Shown: in pieces, positions 17,034 through 24,097 of the stretch
Layout of the letters: each line of letters begins with the position of its first letter
Numbering within the stretch: position 1 is the stretch's first letter
Assembly (NCBI GenBank): GCA_045532455.1
Contig: JAZSFX010000031.1
Coordinates: 1-56,788 of the forward strand
DNA: 56,788 nt
Source of the DNA: Ornithomonoglobus_A sp045532455
Lineage (GTDB): Bacteria; Bacillota; Clostridia; UBA1381
Direction of reading: 5' to 3'
Notes under the pieces: generated by a model
The model's input: only the letters and a program-made list of their open reading frames with translations
Database searches by the model: none
What the model was told of the DNA's origin: nothing
Program-made: the position numbers and the translations under genes

Positions 17034-17062
17034 TTGACAAAGTAGGCTATATATGATACAAT
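17034..17062 (+). promoter_or_regulatory. Promoter of the stalk-domain gene
   Basis: TTGACA and TACAAT spaced exactly 17 nt with an extended TGA. TAGGCTATA half-sites lie in the spacer and just after the -10, so a bound repressor would block it. Confidence 0.75.
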
Positions 17063-17108
17063 ATAGGCTATAAAAAGACTTTCGAGGTTTATTAGGAGGT
17101 AAAACAAG

Positions 17109-17816
17109 ATGAAAAAAAGATTACAAGGATTAATTGCAGGCATTTTAATTGGTGCGACTGTAACAGGAGGAGCGGTAATTGCTGCAAATACAACCACACT
17201 GTATGATGTTCTTATGAACGGAATAAAAATCGTTGTTGACGGACAGCGACTGAACCCCACTGATGCTAATGGTAACAAAGTTGAGCCTATTATCTATAAT
17301 GGCACAACATATTTACCTGTCAGAGCAGTTGCAAATGCTATAGGTAAACCTGTATATTGGGATGGACCGAATTTTACTGTGTATTTAGGAGATATGGACG
17401 GGGATTTGGAATATCCTACTGTTAAATTAGAAGATATGGTAAGTATTAATGATTATCCATGTGAAACTGACGAATTGACTGATAATTATGGAAATAGTTA
17501 TAATCATGCAATTTGTAATCAATATAGAGACAATTTGAATTTGCAATACCTTTGCAATATGAAATACTCGAGATTTAAGGGAACACTCTATATTCCAGAA
17601 GGTGAAACTGATGATAGATCTGTCTATTTAACTATAATAGCTGACGGAAAAACCATTTACAAATCTCCTGAAATGACAAAAACAACTGGTCCTATAGATG
17701 TGGATGTTAATGTTACAGGATATAATGATATTCAAATAAAATTTAGTGAATGTAATTTTAATTGTTACTATTATGCACCTCTATTATGTTTAGGTAACGC
17801 AGGTTTCTATCAATAA
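17109..17816 (+). CDS. Exported copper-amine-oxidase-type stalk-domain protein
   Basis: A 235-residue exported protein. Signal sequence residues 1 to 26 (KKRLQGLIAGILIGATVTGG, then AVIAANT). Residues 35 to 95 form a stalk domain of the copper amine oxidase N-terminal type (IKIVVDGQ, YNGTTYLPVRAVANAIGK, VYWDG). The rest resembles a beta-sandwich found in extracellular carbohydrate-binding or NPCBM-like regions (YSRFKGTLYI, SVYLTIIADGKTIYKS, DIQIKF). There is no enzyme motif or anchor. Strong ribosome site TTAGGAGG. It is the cargo of the inverted-repeat-bounded segment and is transcribed away from the XRE repressor. Function unknown. Confidence 0.8.
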   Translation: MKKRLQGLIAGILIGATVTGGAVIAANTTTLYDVLMNGIKIVVDGQRLNPTDANGNKVEPIIYNGTTYLPVRAVANAIGKPVYWDGPNFTVYLGDMDGDLEYPTVKLEDMVSINDYPCETDELTDNYGNSYNHAICNQYRDNLNLQYLCNMKYSRFKGTLYIPEGETDDRSVYLTIIADGKTIYKSPEMTKTTGPIDVDVNVTGYNDIQIKFSECNFNCYYYAPLLCLGNAGFYQ

Positions 17817-17890
17817 TATGTCCGGTACTGCAACAAGCAGGGAAGATATATGGCATCTTCCAAATATTTAGGATAATCCTAAGATCTTCA

Positions 17891-17918
17891 CGGTTCGTCG
17901 GAAACCGCCGAACCCTAC
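17891..17918 (-). repeat. REP palindrome near the right end of the segment (copy C)
   Basis: On the minus strand GTAGGGTTCGGCGGTTTCCG followed by ACGAACCG. It matches copies A and B except for compensating changes in the stem (GTG/CAC to GTT/AAC), which shows that the hairpin is conserved. Confidence 0.7.
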
Positions 17919-17921
17919 GAT

Positions 17922-17957
17922 AAAAGGGAGAAACGAACTCAATCGTTTCTCCCTTTT
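17922..17957. terminator. Strong hairpin at the right end of the segment
   Basis: A perfect 15-bp stem, AAAAGGGAGAAACGA with TCGTTTCTCCCTTTT, around six bases. It works as a terminator in either direction and mirrors the hairpin inside the left end. Confidence 0.75.
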
Positions 17958-18014
17958 GTATTTACTGTCCCTAAGAGTACACCTCTTATTGATATGCTTT
18001 TTTTGTTTTATAAT

Positions 18015-19286
18015 TTATGCCTTGTTTTTGCTTTTTAAACTATCCATTTCCTCAATGCTGAGTGTTCGGGTATGTGCAGTGTGCGACCACTCTGTTTTGT
18101 TTTTGTCTATCATTCCTGCAATGGCAATAGGTACCCATGTAAAATTGTATATGATATATCCTAAGTAGAATAAAATCATAGACGGTTTAAACTCACGCCG
18201 CTCATACCATATAACAAACGGAGTGTAGCAAAGCTGAACAAGAGATATAACGCTCCAAATCATCGGACTTTCAAAAATATAGTTAAGCTGCCAATATCCA
18301 AGATTTCCGTCGGGATAGAATGTCTGGGCATATGCAAAGAATGTGATTATACCCATTGCAATAATTCTTATAGGCTGAACAAGATATGTTGCACAGTCTA
18401 TGCAAGAAACATTACCCTCCTTAATACCTTTTTTAATAAGCTTCCAGAAATATCTCGAGGCAACATCGCAATGACCCTGCATCCATCTTTTTCTTTGCTT
18501 CCATGACTGAACAAGTGTAAGTGGTTTTTCGTCATATATCTTTGCATCGTATGCAAAAGCAACTTTTTCGTTGTTTAAGCATAGCTTCATTGTGAATTCC
18601 ATATCCTCGGTAAGACAAGTTGCGCCCCAACCAAGCTTTTTAAGTGTATCAAGTGCTATTATAAAGCCTGTACCCGAAAGCTCACAACAAAGACCAAGAT
18701 TATATCTTGCCTGTTGGAAAATTCTGTTTACACACCAGAAGCAGAATGAGTACGATGCGCTTATCCACGAGTCATACGGATTTTTGCTATCCAAAAATCC
18801 CTGAACAACCTTAAATCCCTGATTTGCCCTTTCGTTCATAGCCTTTAAAAAGCCAGGGTCAACAAGATTATCTGCATCGAATATAGATATATAATCATAC
18901 TTATCGCCCATTGCAAACAGCTTTTCGAACATCCACTCAAGTGCAAAACCCTTGCCGCGCTTGGTTGCGTCGGTTCTTTCGTATACTATTGCACCTGCAT
19001 TTTGAGCCGCATCAGCAGTGTTGTCTGTGCAGTTGTCGGCAATTACGTATATATCGTAATACTCTTTAGGATAATCAATCTGCTTTAGCGATTCAACCAT
19101 ATTTGCAATAACAGCCTGCTCGTTGTGTGCCGAGATAATAAGCGCGTATCGGTGCAATTTGTCCGAGATTTTTTTGTGTGTATCGTGCTTTTTAATAAAT
19201 CCGCTTACTCCAACCAAAAAATAATACATTCCGATGCTTATCGAAAACACTTGCAAGATAATGCTTAAAACCGATAGGAATGACAT
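18015..19286 (-). CDS. Membrane glycosyltransferase family 2 (processive type)
   Basis: A 423-residue membrane GT2 of the hyaluronan/chitin/cellulose-synthase-like group. One N-terminal membrane segment (residues 5 to 28); GT-A catalytic domain with D84 (VIADNCTD), DAD at 137-139, TED at 226-228 and QRKRW at 264-268, which mark a processive polysaccharide synthase; then two to three C-terminal membrane segments. Nucleotide sugar and product are unknown. A GGAGG ribosome site precedes the ATG. It stands alone; downstream, its transcript runs into the right-end hairpin of the inverted-repeat segment. Confidence 0.87.
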   Translation of the reverse strand: MSFLSVLSIILQVFSISIGMYYFLVGVSGFIKKHDTHKKISDKLHRYALIISAHNEQAVIANMVESLKQIDYPKEYYDIYVIADNCTDNTADAAQNAGAIVYERTDATKRGKGFALEWMFEKLFAMGDKYDYISIFDADNLVDPGFLKAMNERANQGFKVVQGFLDSKNPYDSWISASYSFCFWCVNRIFQQARYNLGLCCELSGTGFIIALDTLKKLGWGATCLTEDMEFTMKLCLNNEKVAFAYDAKIYDEKPLTLVQSWKQRKRWMQGHCDVASRYFWKLIKKGIKEGNVSCIDCATYLVQPIRIIAMGIITFFAYAQTFYPDGNLGYWQLNYIFESPMIWSVISLVQLCYTPFVIWYERREFKPSMILFYLGYIIYNFTWVPIAIAGMIDKNKTEWSHTAHTRTLSIEEMDSLKSKNKA

Positions 19287-19501
19287 TTTTTACCTCCTGT
19301 AAAAATTCACATAAAAATCCATTATAATTATCACAACTATTCTACTCTCTTTTTGGCAAAAAATCAATAGTATTTTGAAAAAAGTAAAAATTCATTAATA
19401 TAATTGCAATATAACTAAAAATATGCACACAAAACTGTAAAAATTGCACTAAACAAAAAGAGCTTCTATATTAATATGAGATATGTACACTATAAAATAT
19501 G

Positions 19502-19703
19502 CAAAAAAATAAAATCCCCAAAATAACCGTACATCATAGTCTGTTTTCTACCTGCGTAAGCAGGTGGGCAGTTCTCGTTTGTTTTATAAGTCCACTGGCA
19601 TTGCAAAAGCAAAGGAGGCATTTACGCTGCAAACGAAGATTAAATCCCATATTAGAAGTGTTGGTAAAAAAAAGACTACTACACGCGAAATCTCAGGGTG
19701 TTT
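19502..19703 (-). ncRNA. ssrS: Probable 6S RNA
   Basis: A 550-nt gap without a credible gene holds a minus-strand RNA of about 200 nt that folds as a rod. Closing helix CCCTGAGAT with ATTTTGGGG (nine pairs with wobble), then TTCGCGTGTAGTAGTC with GACTATGATGTACGG, an internal bubble, a small hairpin on the 3' side of the bubble (ACCTGCTTACGCAGGT), and an inner helix TTCGTTTG / CAAACGA. It ends in ATTTTATTTTTTT. This size, the central bubble and the 3'-side hairpin are the layout of 6S RNA, the RNA-polymerase regulator; the 5' CTGAGATTTCGC also resembles known 6S. I infer the class from structure only. The promoter is not clear (a TTGGTT / TTACGT pair fits). Confidence 0.55.
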
Positions 19704-19836
19704 TACGTAATTTAATTTTAAGTAAAAAACCAAAAGGTTTTGTTACTATAGTTATTGTAACACATTTTTATAAAAAATACAACTGATTTTATTTTTTTGT
19801 TGTATTAAAATATTGTTACATTTAGAAAATTCCGGG

Positions 19837-20106
19837 TTATTCTATAGCTGCTTCCTCGTCGCGTCTGCAGAATTCATCAAACGCTTTTTGGAGCTGTTCC
19901 TCATCATCAATCATAACAAGCTCAGCATCGTCTGAGTCGAGGTCGCCTGCAACCTGCATCAAAAGAACCTCGTCGCTTTCCTGCTCCTCAGGTAAAACCT
20001 CAACAAGTGCAAAGTATGTTACTTCATCAAGTTCAAAAACGTCAATAACCTCAAATTCGATAGAACAACCGTTTTCATCTTCAAGCATAATTATATTGTT
20101 TTCCAA
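19837..20106 (-). CDS. DUF1292 family acidic protein
   Basis: An 89-residue, very acidic protein with the DUF1292 pattern (IIMLEDENGCSIEFEVIDVF, YFALVEVLPEE, DEVLLMQVAGD, FDEFCRRDEE). Function unknown; it is widespread in Firmicutes, often next to yrrK/ruvX genes, which are not seen here. A ribosome site (AAAGGAG) and a promoter (TTGACA at 20186, 17-nt spacer) precede it on the minus strand. It is the only gene on its transcript. Confidence 0.88.
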   Translation of the reverse strand: MENNIIMLEDENGCSIEFEVIDVFELDEVTYFALVEVLPEEQESDEVLLMQVAGDLDSDDAELVMIDDEEQLQKAFDEFCRRDEEAAIE

Positions 20107-20157
20107 TTATACTCACTCCTTTCAAATTAAGCTGTTTTTATTTGTTTTGATATAATT

Positions 20158-20186
20158 ATTTTATAACAAGATTAAAATATTGTCAA
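20158..20186 (-). promoter_or_regulatory. Promoter of the DUF1292 gene
   Basis: On the minus strand TTGACA and TAAAAT spaced 17 nt. Confidence 0.6.
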
Positions 20187-20244
20187 TACTTATGTTAAAT
20201 TTTGTGGTCATAGCCTTGAAAAAGGGATTTATTTGTGGTATAAT

Positions 20245-20361
20245 GAGTTTGCAAAGCAAACTCAATGAATTGCCTTCGGCGTGAATTGAAATCAAAGATT
20301 TCATAAATTGAGTCTGCGACTCATGAATTGCACCTATCGGTGTATTAAGGCAATTCAATTT
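20245..20361. repeat. Cloverleaf-like array of short hairpins joined by TGAATTG
   Basis: Five small palindromes in a row (GAGTTTGCaaaGCAAACTC, GCCttcGGC, GAAATCaaaGATTTC, GAGTCtgcGACTC, CACCtatcGGTG), each followed by a version of (A)TGAATTG. An outer helix joins GAATTGCCTT (20267) to AAGGCAATTC (20347). The hairpins differ in sequence but keep base pairing. It lies upstream of a membrane-protein gene next to an inverted REP pair. No coding potential is seen. Confidence 0.65.
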
Positions 20362-20407
20362 ATTTAAAACTGATTGGCATCTAAATTGTTCAACCATTTC
20401 GTACAAT

Positions 20408-20464
20408 GTAGGGCAGGGGCTTGCTCCTGCCGAAAGAGACGGAACGAGCAAGCCCGTTCCCTAC
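20408..20464. repeat. REPIN-like inverted REP doublet
   Basis: One REP forward (20408-20431, GTAGGGCAGGGGCTTGCTCC plus TGCC) and one reversed (20441-20464; minus strand GTAGGGAACGGGCTTGCTCG plus TTCC), nine bases apart. Two REPs in inverted orientation are the arrangement called a REPIN. It fits the RAYT found 3.7 kb away. Confidence 0.68.
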
Positions 20465-20521
20465 AAGTTGTGGCACATTGAACGAAGCGGATAGAGATAA
20501 CGAAAAGGAAACGGTAGAAGA

Positions 20522-20908
20522 ATGAAAAAAACGCTTGCAAGGATTTTGCTGATTTTGGGGTATTGTATACCTTTTGTATTTTTAGCAATGAACGAAGATG
20601 CAACAACAGGAACATTATGGTTTTATTTAATAATGGTTTTCGGGTTTGGAATTTTGTGTTATAGCAGTTTGAAGATAAGAAGTGTATCTGTTATAATTGC
20701 AGGTAATGTTTTGAGTTTTATTTCTTCGTGTATATTTGCATATGCTTTTCAAACGGAGAAGTGGGAATATTATTTTAAACCATTTGTGCCAAACCAACTT
20801 ATTATTTTTGAAACAATAATTGCTTTTGCAATTCAACTCATATTTACAATATGTTTTATAAAGAAAAAACAGGCGGATAAAACAAATAATAATATTAAAA
20901 AAGCATAA
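20522..20908 (+). CDS. Hypothetical four-helix membrane protein
   Basis: A 128-residue protein with four hydrophobic segments (about residues 5-22, 31-50, 56-74, 92-113) and a Lys-rich tail (KKKQADKTNNNIKKA). I recognise no family. The ribosome site (GGAAACGGTAGAAG) is weak. The region upstream is the hairpin array plus REP doublet, with no clear promoter. Codon use looks normal for the window, so it is probably real. Confidence 0.65.
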   Translation: MKKTLARILLILGYCIPFVFLAMNEDATTGTLWFYLIMVFGFGILCYSSLKIRSVSVIIAGNVLSFISSCIFAYAFQTEKWEYYFKPFVPNQLIIFETIIAFAIQLIFTICFIKKKQADKTNNNIKKA

Positions 20909-20982
20909 AGAACAACACATTTTAACCTAAATATATAATGTAGTAAATTGTATAAACACAAAACTGAAAGGGAAATATATCT

Positions 20983-21711
20983 ATGAAAGATATTTTGCAA
21001 GAGGGCGCTAAAAAGCTATCCTTAAATATAAACCAAACCCAAATAGAGCAGCTTGAAAAATACGCTGAGCTATTAAAGGATTGGAACATCAAAATAAATC
21101 TTACTGCCATAACAGATGACGAGGGTATAGCAACAAAGCATTTTTTGGATTCTTTAACTGCCATTTGCACAGGTAAGGTTCAGGGAAAGGTAATAGACGT
21201 AGGAACAGGCGCGGGTTTTCCCGGACTTGTTTTAAAAATCGCAAAACCCGAAATTGAGCTTACACTGCTTGATTCTTTAAACAAGCGTATAAAATTTTTA
21301 AGTGAGGTTGCAAACGAGCTTAATATAGATGGAATAGAAATGGTACATTCCCGTGCAGAAGACGGGGGCGCGGACAGGGCATACAGAGCCGCATTTGATA
21401 CAGTTGTATCGCGTGCAGTTGCCAATATGCGACTTTTAAGTGAGTGGTGTCTGCCATTTTTAAAGGTTGGCGGATACTTTCTTGCCCTCAAAGGTCCTCT
21501 TGCAGACAGGGAACTTGAGGAGGCAAAGCGAGCTATAACAATCCTTGGCGGCGAGGTTTGTGGAGTGTATGAGGCAAATATTCCGTTCACCGATTTGTCG
21601 CACAAAATTATTATTGTAAAAAAAGTACGACAAACACCGATGAAATACCCCCGAAAGCCCGGTATTGCGACAAAAATCCCAATCGAACAATGCTATAAAA
21701 TGCACAAATAA
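20983..21711 (+). CDS. rsmG: 16S rRNA (guanine-N7) methyltransferase RsmG
   Basis: A 242-residue SAM-dependent enzyme (old name GidB) that methylates G527 of 16S rRNA. SAM motif VIDVGTGAGFPGLVLKI (residues about 68-84), NLTAITD near the N-terminus, HSRAED and VSRAVANM motifs, and the C-terminal RKPGIATKIP that is typical of the family. Ribosome site AAAGGGAAA. It is followed by noc as in many Firmicutes, but with its own strong terminator in between. Confidence 0.95.
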   Translation: MKDILQEGAKKLSLNINQTQIEQLEKYAELLKDWNIKINLTAITDDEGIATKHFLDSLTAICTGKVQGKVIDVGTGAGFPGLVLKIAKPEIELTLLDSLNKRIKFLSEVANELNIDGIEMVHSRAEDGGADRAYRAAFDTVVSRAVANMRLLSEWCLPFLKVGGYFLALKGPLADRELEEAKRAITILGGEVCGVYEANIPFTDLSHKIIIVKKVRQTPMKYPRKPGIATKIPIEQCYKMHK

Positions 21712-21731
21712 CTGAATATTTAAAAATAAAG

Positions 21732-21766
21732 GCAAAATCCGTCGACGGATTTTGCTTTATTTTTTG
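21732..21766 (+). terminator. Terminator after rsmG
   Basis: A perfect 24-nt palindrome centred on GTCGAC (arms GCAAAATCCGTC / GACGGATTTTGC) followed by a T-rich run. Confidence 0.88.
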
Positions 21767-21777
21767 GGAAAATATGG

Positions 21778-22003
21778 TATAATAGTAAATGTAAGGCAAA
21801 GGTATGCCGCGTATGCATACACAGGGTTCCCCAATGCCCTGTTTACCCCCTATGTCTTACACCTTCCACCACCGAGGGGTTTTCGGCGGCGGCTCAAGGT
21901 TTGTTTCCGCCGCCAAAGGCTTCTTAAAATACATATTAACAGGCTTTATTGTGCCCGCAAAAAAGCCCTGAAAAATAACAATGCGGGCGGAAAGGCTACT
22001 GTT
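21778..22003 (+). promoter_or_regulatory. noc promoter and structured 220-nt leader
   Basis: An extended -10, TGGTATAAT (TATAAT at 21778), follows the rsmG terminator; a good -35 is missing. The 220 nt before the noc ATG are much richer in GC than the neighbourhood and fold: GTAAG/CTTAC (21790/21856) around CAGGG...CCCTG, GGCGGCGG (21885) with CCGCCGCC (21907), and GCCCGC (21953) with GCGGGC (21983), the last ending directly before the ribosome site GGAAAGG. An open frame runs through it, but its protein is Arg-rich and unlike Noc. Confidence 0.45.
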
Positions 22004-22816
22004 ATGCTTGGCATTTTAAAAACAAAAAGAGAGGTTTTGATGTCAATTCCTCTTGATGAGATTGCGCCCAACCCGTCGCAACCGAGAAAATACTTTGATG
22101 AGGAAGGGCTTGAGGAGCTCAAAAATTCTATTCTGAAATACGGTCTTATACAACCAATAACGGTGCGCCGCAGTGATGATGGTTGCTATTATGAGCTTAT
22201 TTCGGGAGAAAGACGATTTCGCGCGGCAGTGCGTGCAGGTCTTAAAACAATTAACGCATATGTTATAAACAGTGATAGCAAAAAATGTGCAGTTCTATCT
22301 CTTTTAGAAAATCTTCAGCGTGAAGATTTGTCTTTTTTTGAGATTGCACAAAGCTACGAAACTCTTATAGCTGACCAGGGAATGACGCAGATTGAAGTTG
22401 CCGAGAGCATTGGTACAAGCCGTTCCAATGTTATAAACAGACTAAGGTTATTGCATCTTCCGTCAGTTGTAAAAAAATTAATACGTGAATATAATTTAAC
22501 GGAGCGCCATGCACGTGCACTTTTAAGACTCGATAGCGAAGAAAAGCAACTCGAGGCAGTTAAAAAAATGTGTCTTGGTAATATGAGCGCAGAAGATGCG
22601 GAGAATATGGTCAAAAAAATGGCAAATCCAATGCAAAAGATACATAATCCGCCAATAAAGGAGTTAAATATTGCAAATATTGCCATTTTTAAAAATACTG
22701 TAAAAAAAGCGGTTGATATGATGAAAAATGGCGGTATTGACGCGAAAATGGTCGAAGAAGAATTTGAGTGGGGCACAGAGTATCGGATATTGGTAAATAA
22801 GGAAGAAAATGATTAA
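22004..22816 (+). CDS. noc: ParB/Noc family nucleoid-occlusion-like protein
   Basis: A 270-residue ParB-family CTPase/DNA-binding protein. ParB N-terminal motifs: IPLDEIAPNPSQPRKYFD, GLIQPITVRR, YYELISGERRFRAA; then the helix-turn-helix MTQIEVAESIGTSRSNVINRL and LTERHARALLRL. Adjacent to rsmG it is probably Noc, which binds DNA and keeps division septa off the nucleoid; with no parA partner in view, ParB proper is less likely. I start at ATG 22004 (MLGILKTKREV) after GGAAAGG; the frame is open 250 nt further upstream but that part is a structured leader. Confidence 0.87.
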   Translation: MLGILKTKREVLMSIPLDEIAPNPSQPRKYFDEEGLEELKNSILKYGLIQPITVRRSDDGCYYELISGERRFRAAVRAGLKTINAYVINSDSKKCAVLSLLENLQREDLSFFEIAQSYETLIADQGMTQIEVAESIGTSRSNVINRLRLLHLPSVVKKLIREYNLTERHARALLRLDSEEKQLEAVKKMCLGNMSAEDAENMVKKMANPMQKIHNPPIKELNIANIAIFKNTVKKAVDMMKNGGIDAKMVEEEFEWGTEYRILVNKEEND

Positions 22817-22990
22817 TCAGGAAAGAATTTATATAAAATTAATTTAGTGTTTATAATTTCTTTACATTTTTGGAGTATAATATAATTAGAGTATAATAGT
22901 ATATTTATGTGTAAAAACGTAGTAATATTTTATATATACAGAGAATAGATATAAAATAAATGACAAAAAAACTAAGGAGGATTACATAGT

Positions 22991-23671
22991 ATGGATAATA
23001 CAAACAATCAGGCAGTCGTTATAGGCTCAATCGAGAGCGATTTTGAGTTTAATCACGAAATTTACGGTGAAAAATTTTATACATTTTCCGTACAGATTCC
23101 ACGTCTGAGCGGTGCGGCAGACAGTGTAAGAATAATGGTTTCGGAACGTCTTATTATGGAGGGCGAATATAAAATTGGCGATAAGGTAGAAATTTCGGGT
23201 CAGTTCCGTTCATATAACAGCTACGAGAATGGCTCAAACAAGCTTGTTTTAACTGTTTTTGCAAAGGATATTGCTCATTTTGACGAGGATGAAAACAAAA
23301 ATCCCAACTCGTTATTTTTAAACGGATATATATGCAAAGAGCCGATATACCGCACAACACCTTTCGGGAGAGAAATAACAGATATTCTCCTGGCGGTAAA
23401 CAGAAGCTACAACAAGTCCGATTATATACCGATAATTGCATGGGGAAGAAATGCCCGCTTTGCAAAGACGCTTAACGTTGGTGATAATGTAAGAATCTGG
23501 GGACGTATTCAATCGAGAAAGTACCAGAAAAGACTTTCCGATGAGGAGGTTATTACAAAAACCGCATACGAGGTTTCTATAAACCGTATGGAGCTTGTAG
23601 AGGGCGACGAGGAGTATGTGGAGGATTTGCAAACAGAGGAACAAGAGGTACAAAATCTGGTAACTGAATAA
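22991..23671 (+). CDS. Two-OB-fold single-stranded-DNA-binding-like protein
   Basis: A 226-residue protein with two OB-type domains: residues 5 to 95 (VVIGSIESDFEFNHEIYGEK, VRIMVSERL, GDKVEISGQFRSY) and residues 105 to 205, which matches SSB (LNGYICKEPIYRTTPFGREI, DYIPIIAWGRNARF, VGDNVRIWGRIQSRKY). The C-terminus is acidic (residues 205 to 226) but lacks the SSB DDDIPF-type tip. It is common in Clostridia near noc. Ribosome site AAGGAGG. It probably binds single-stranded DNA, but the role beside canonical SSB is not known. Confidence 0.82.
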   Translation: MDNTNNQAVVIGSIESDFEFNHEIYGEKFYTFSVQIPRLSGAADSVRIMVSERLIMEGEYKIGDKVEISGQFRSYNSYENGSNKLVLTVFAKDIAHFDEDENKNPNSLFLNGYICKEPIYRTTPFGREITDILLAVNRSYNKSDYIPIIAWGRNARFAKTLNVGDNVRIWGRIQSRKYQKRLSDEEVITKTAYEVSINRMELVEGDEEYVEDLQTEEQEVQNLVTE

Positions 23672-23681
23672 TATAAGAAAT

Positions 23682-23716
23682 AACGGTCATCAATACTAAA
23701 AGATGACCGTTTTTAT
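23682..23716. terminator. Bidirectional terminator between the SSB-like gene and its convergent neighbour
   Basis: AACGGTCATC pairs with GATGACCGTT, followed by a T run in the plus direction; A-rich sequence on the other side lets it work for the minus-strand gene too. Confidence 0.8.
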
Positions 23717-23722
23717 GTGGTG

Positions 23723-23920
23723 TTATTTCATCATATCAATCGCAGTATCGAGCACAGAACCTATGCTTTTAAAAACACCCTCTGTTTTTTTAGCTAATTT
23801 ATGATAATTCTTTTGCGCATTTGGACTTGTCATCATAGTAGCAGCCGCACCAACTACCATTCCTGCCGCCATACCTTTAACAAATTTACCTGTTCCCTGC
23901 ATATCCATATTAATTTCCAT
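23723..23920 (-). CDS. Small YtxH-like hypothetical protein
   Basis: About 65 residues: a Gly/Ala-rich hydrophobic segment (FVKGMAAGMVVGAAATMM) followed by an amphipathic helix (NYHKLAKKTEGVFKSIGSVL). The pattern resembles YtxH-type small membrane-associated proteins, but no motif is decisive. I place the start at the ATG at 23920 after AGAAAGG; spacing is short, so the ATG 12 nt further in is an alternative. A longer upstream frame has no ribosome site and runs into a hairpin cluster. Confidence 0.6.
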   Translation of the reverse strand: MEINMDMQGTGKFVKGMAAGMVVGAAATMMTSPNAQKNYHKLAKKTEGVFKSIGSVLDTAIDMMK

Positions 23921-23950
23921 AGCCTTTCTGTCTACAAATAGTAATAAAAA

Positions 23951-24097
23951 CATTATGCCGCCTTGCTTGTAGACAGACAAGGCGTATAATGGAAATTATG
24001 CACATCGCCGTTTCGCACCTTTACGGGTGCGAAAGTTTTGGCGGTGCAATTTAATCCGTTGGAGAAATTAACGTGATTTTTCACGTTAATTTCCTCC
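23951..24097. repeat. Cluster of three long hairpins
   Basis: H1 (23951-23991): CATTATGCCGCCTTG against CAAGGCGTATAATG. H2 (23993-24052): outer stem AAATTATGCACATCGCC / GGCGGTGCAATTT enclosing a perfect inner stem TTTCGCAC / GTGCGAAA. H3 (24061-24097): GGAGAAATTAACGTGA against TCACGTTAATTTCCTCC with one bulge. They lie back to back in a 530-nt gap between divergent genes, without T runs, so they are not ordinary terminators. The rest of the gap up to the promoter at 24220 is plain AT-rich DNA. Confidence 0.6.

Larger units (their letters stand above)
16158..18005. mobile_element. 1.85-kb segment bounded by about 45-bp imperfect inverted repeats
   Basis: The left end (16158-16201) begins CAAAAAAAGCATATCA and ends GGACAGTAAA. 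The right end (17961-18005), read on the other strand, has the same two blocks and the same centre with only about five differences. Immediately inside each end is a strong hairpin (16200-16229 and 17922-17957). Between them lie an XRE regulator, a RAYT-type transposase, a stalk-domain protein and three REP palindromes. Both flanking genes converge on the segment and are intact. I see no clean target-site duplication. It may be an old mobile unit or a region trapped between two copies of a repeated 3'-end element. Confidence 0.55.

Noticed and set aside
17956..18168. 70-codon open frame at the right end of the inverted-repeat segment
   Set aside because: It is antisense to the glycosyltransferase C-terminus and starts in the right inverted repeat; no ribosome site.
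19499..19786. Open frame of 95 codons on the plus strand in the 6S region
   Set aside because: Arg/Lys/Leu-rich shadow without a ribosome site; it runs through the paired arms of the RNA structure on the other strand.
20245..20361. CRISPR array
   Set aside because: Linkers are only 7-8 nt and the variable parts are themselves palindromes; no cas genes nearby.
21790..21860. tRNA gene
   Set aside because: GTAAG/CTTAC closing pairs and inner stems look cloverleaf-like, but there is no T-loop GTTCRA, anticodon stem or CCA-compatible 3' end.
21752..22003. N-terminal extension of Noc by 84 residues
   Set aside because: The added protein is Arg/Cys-rich and unlike ParB; the DNA is a GC-rich folded leader, and ATG 22004 has a good ribosome site.
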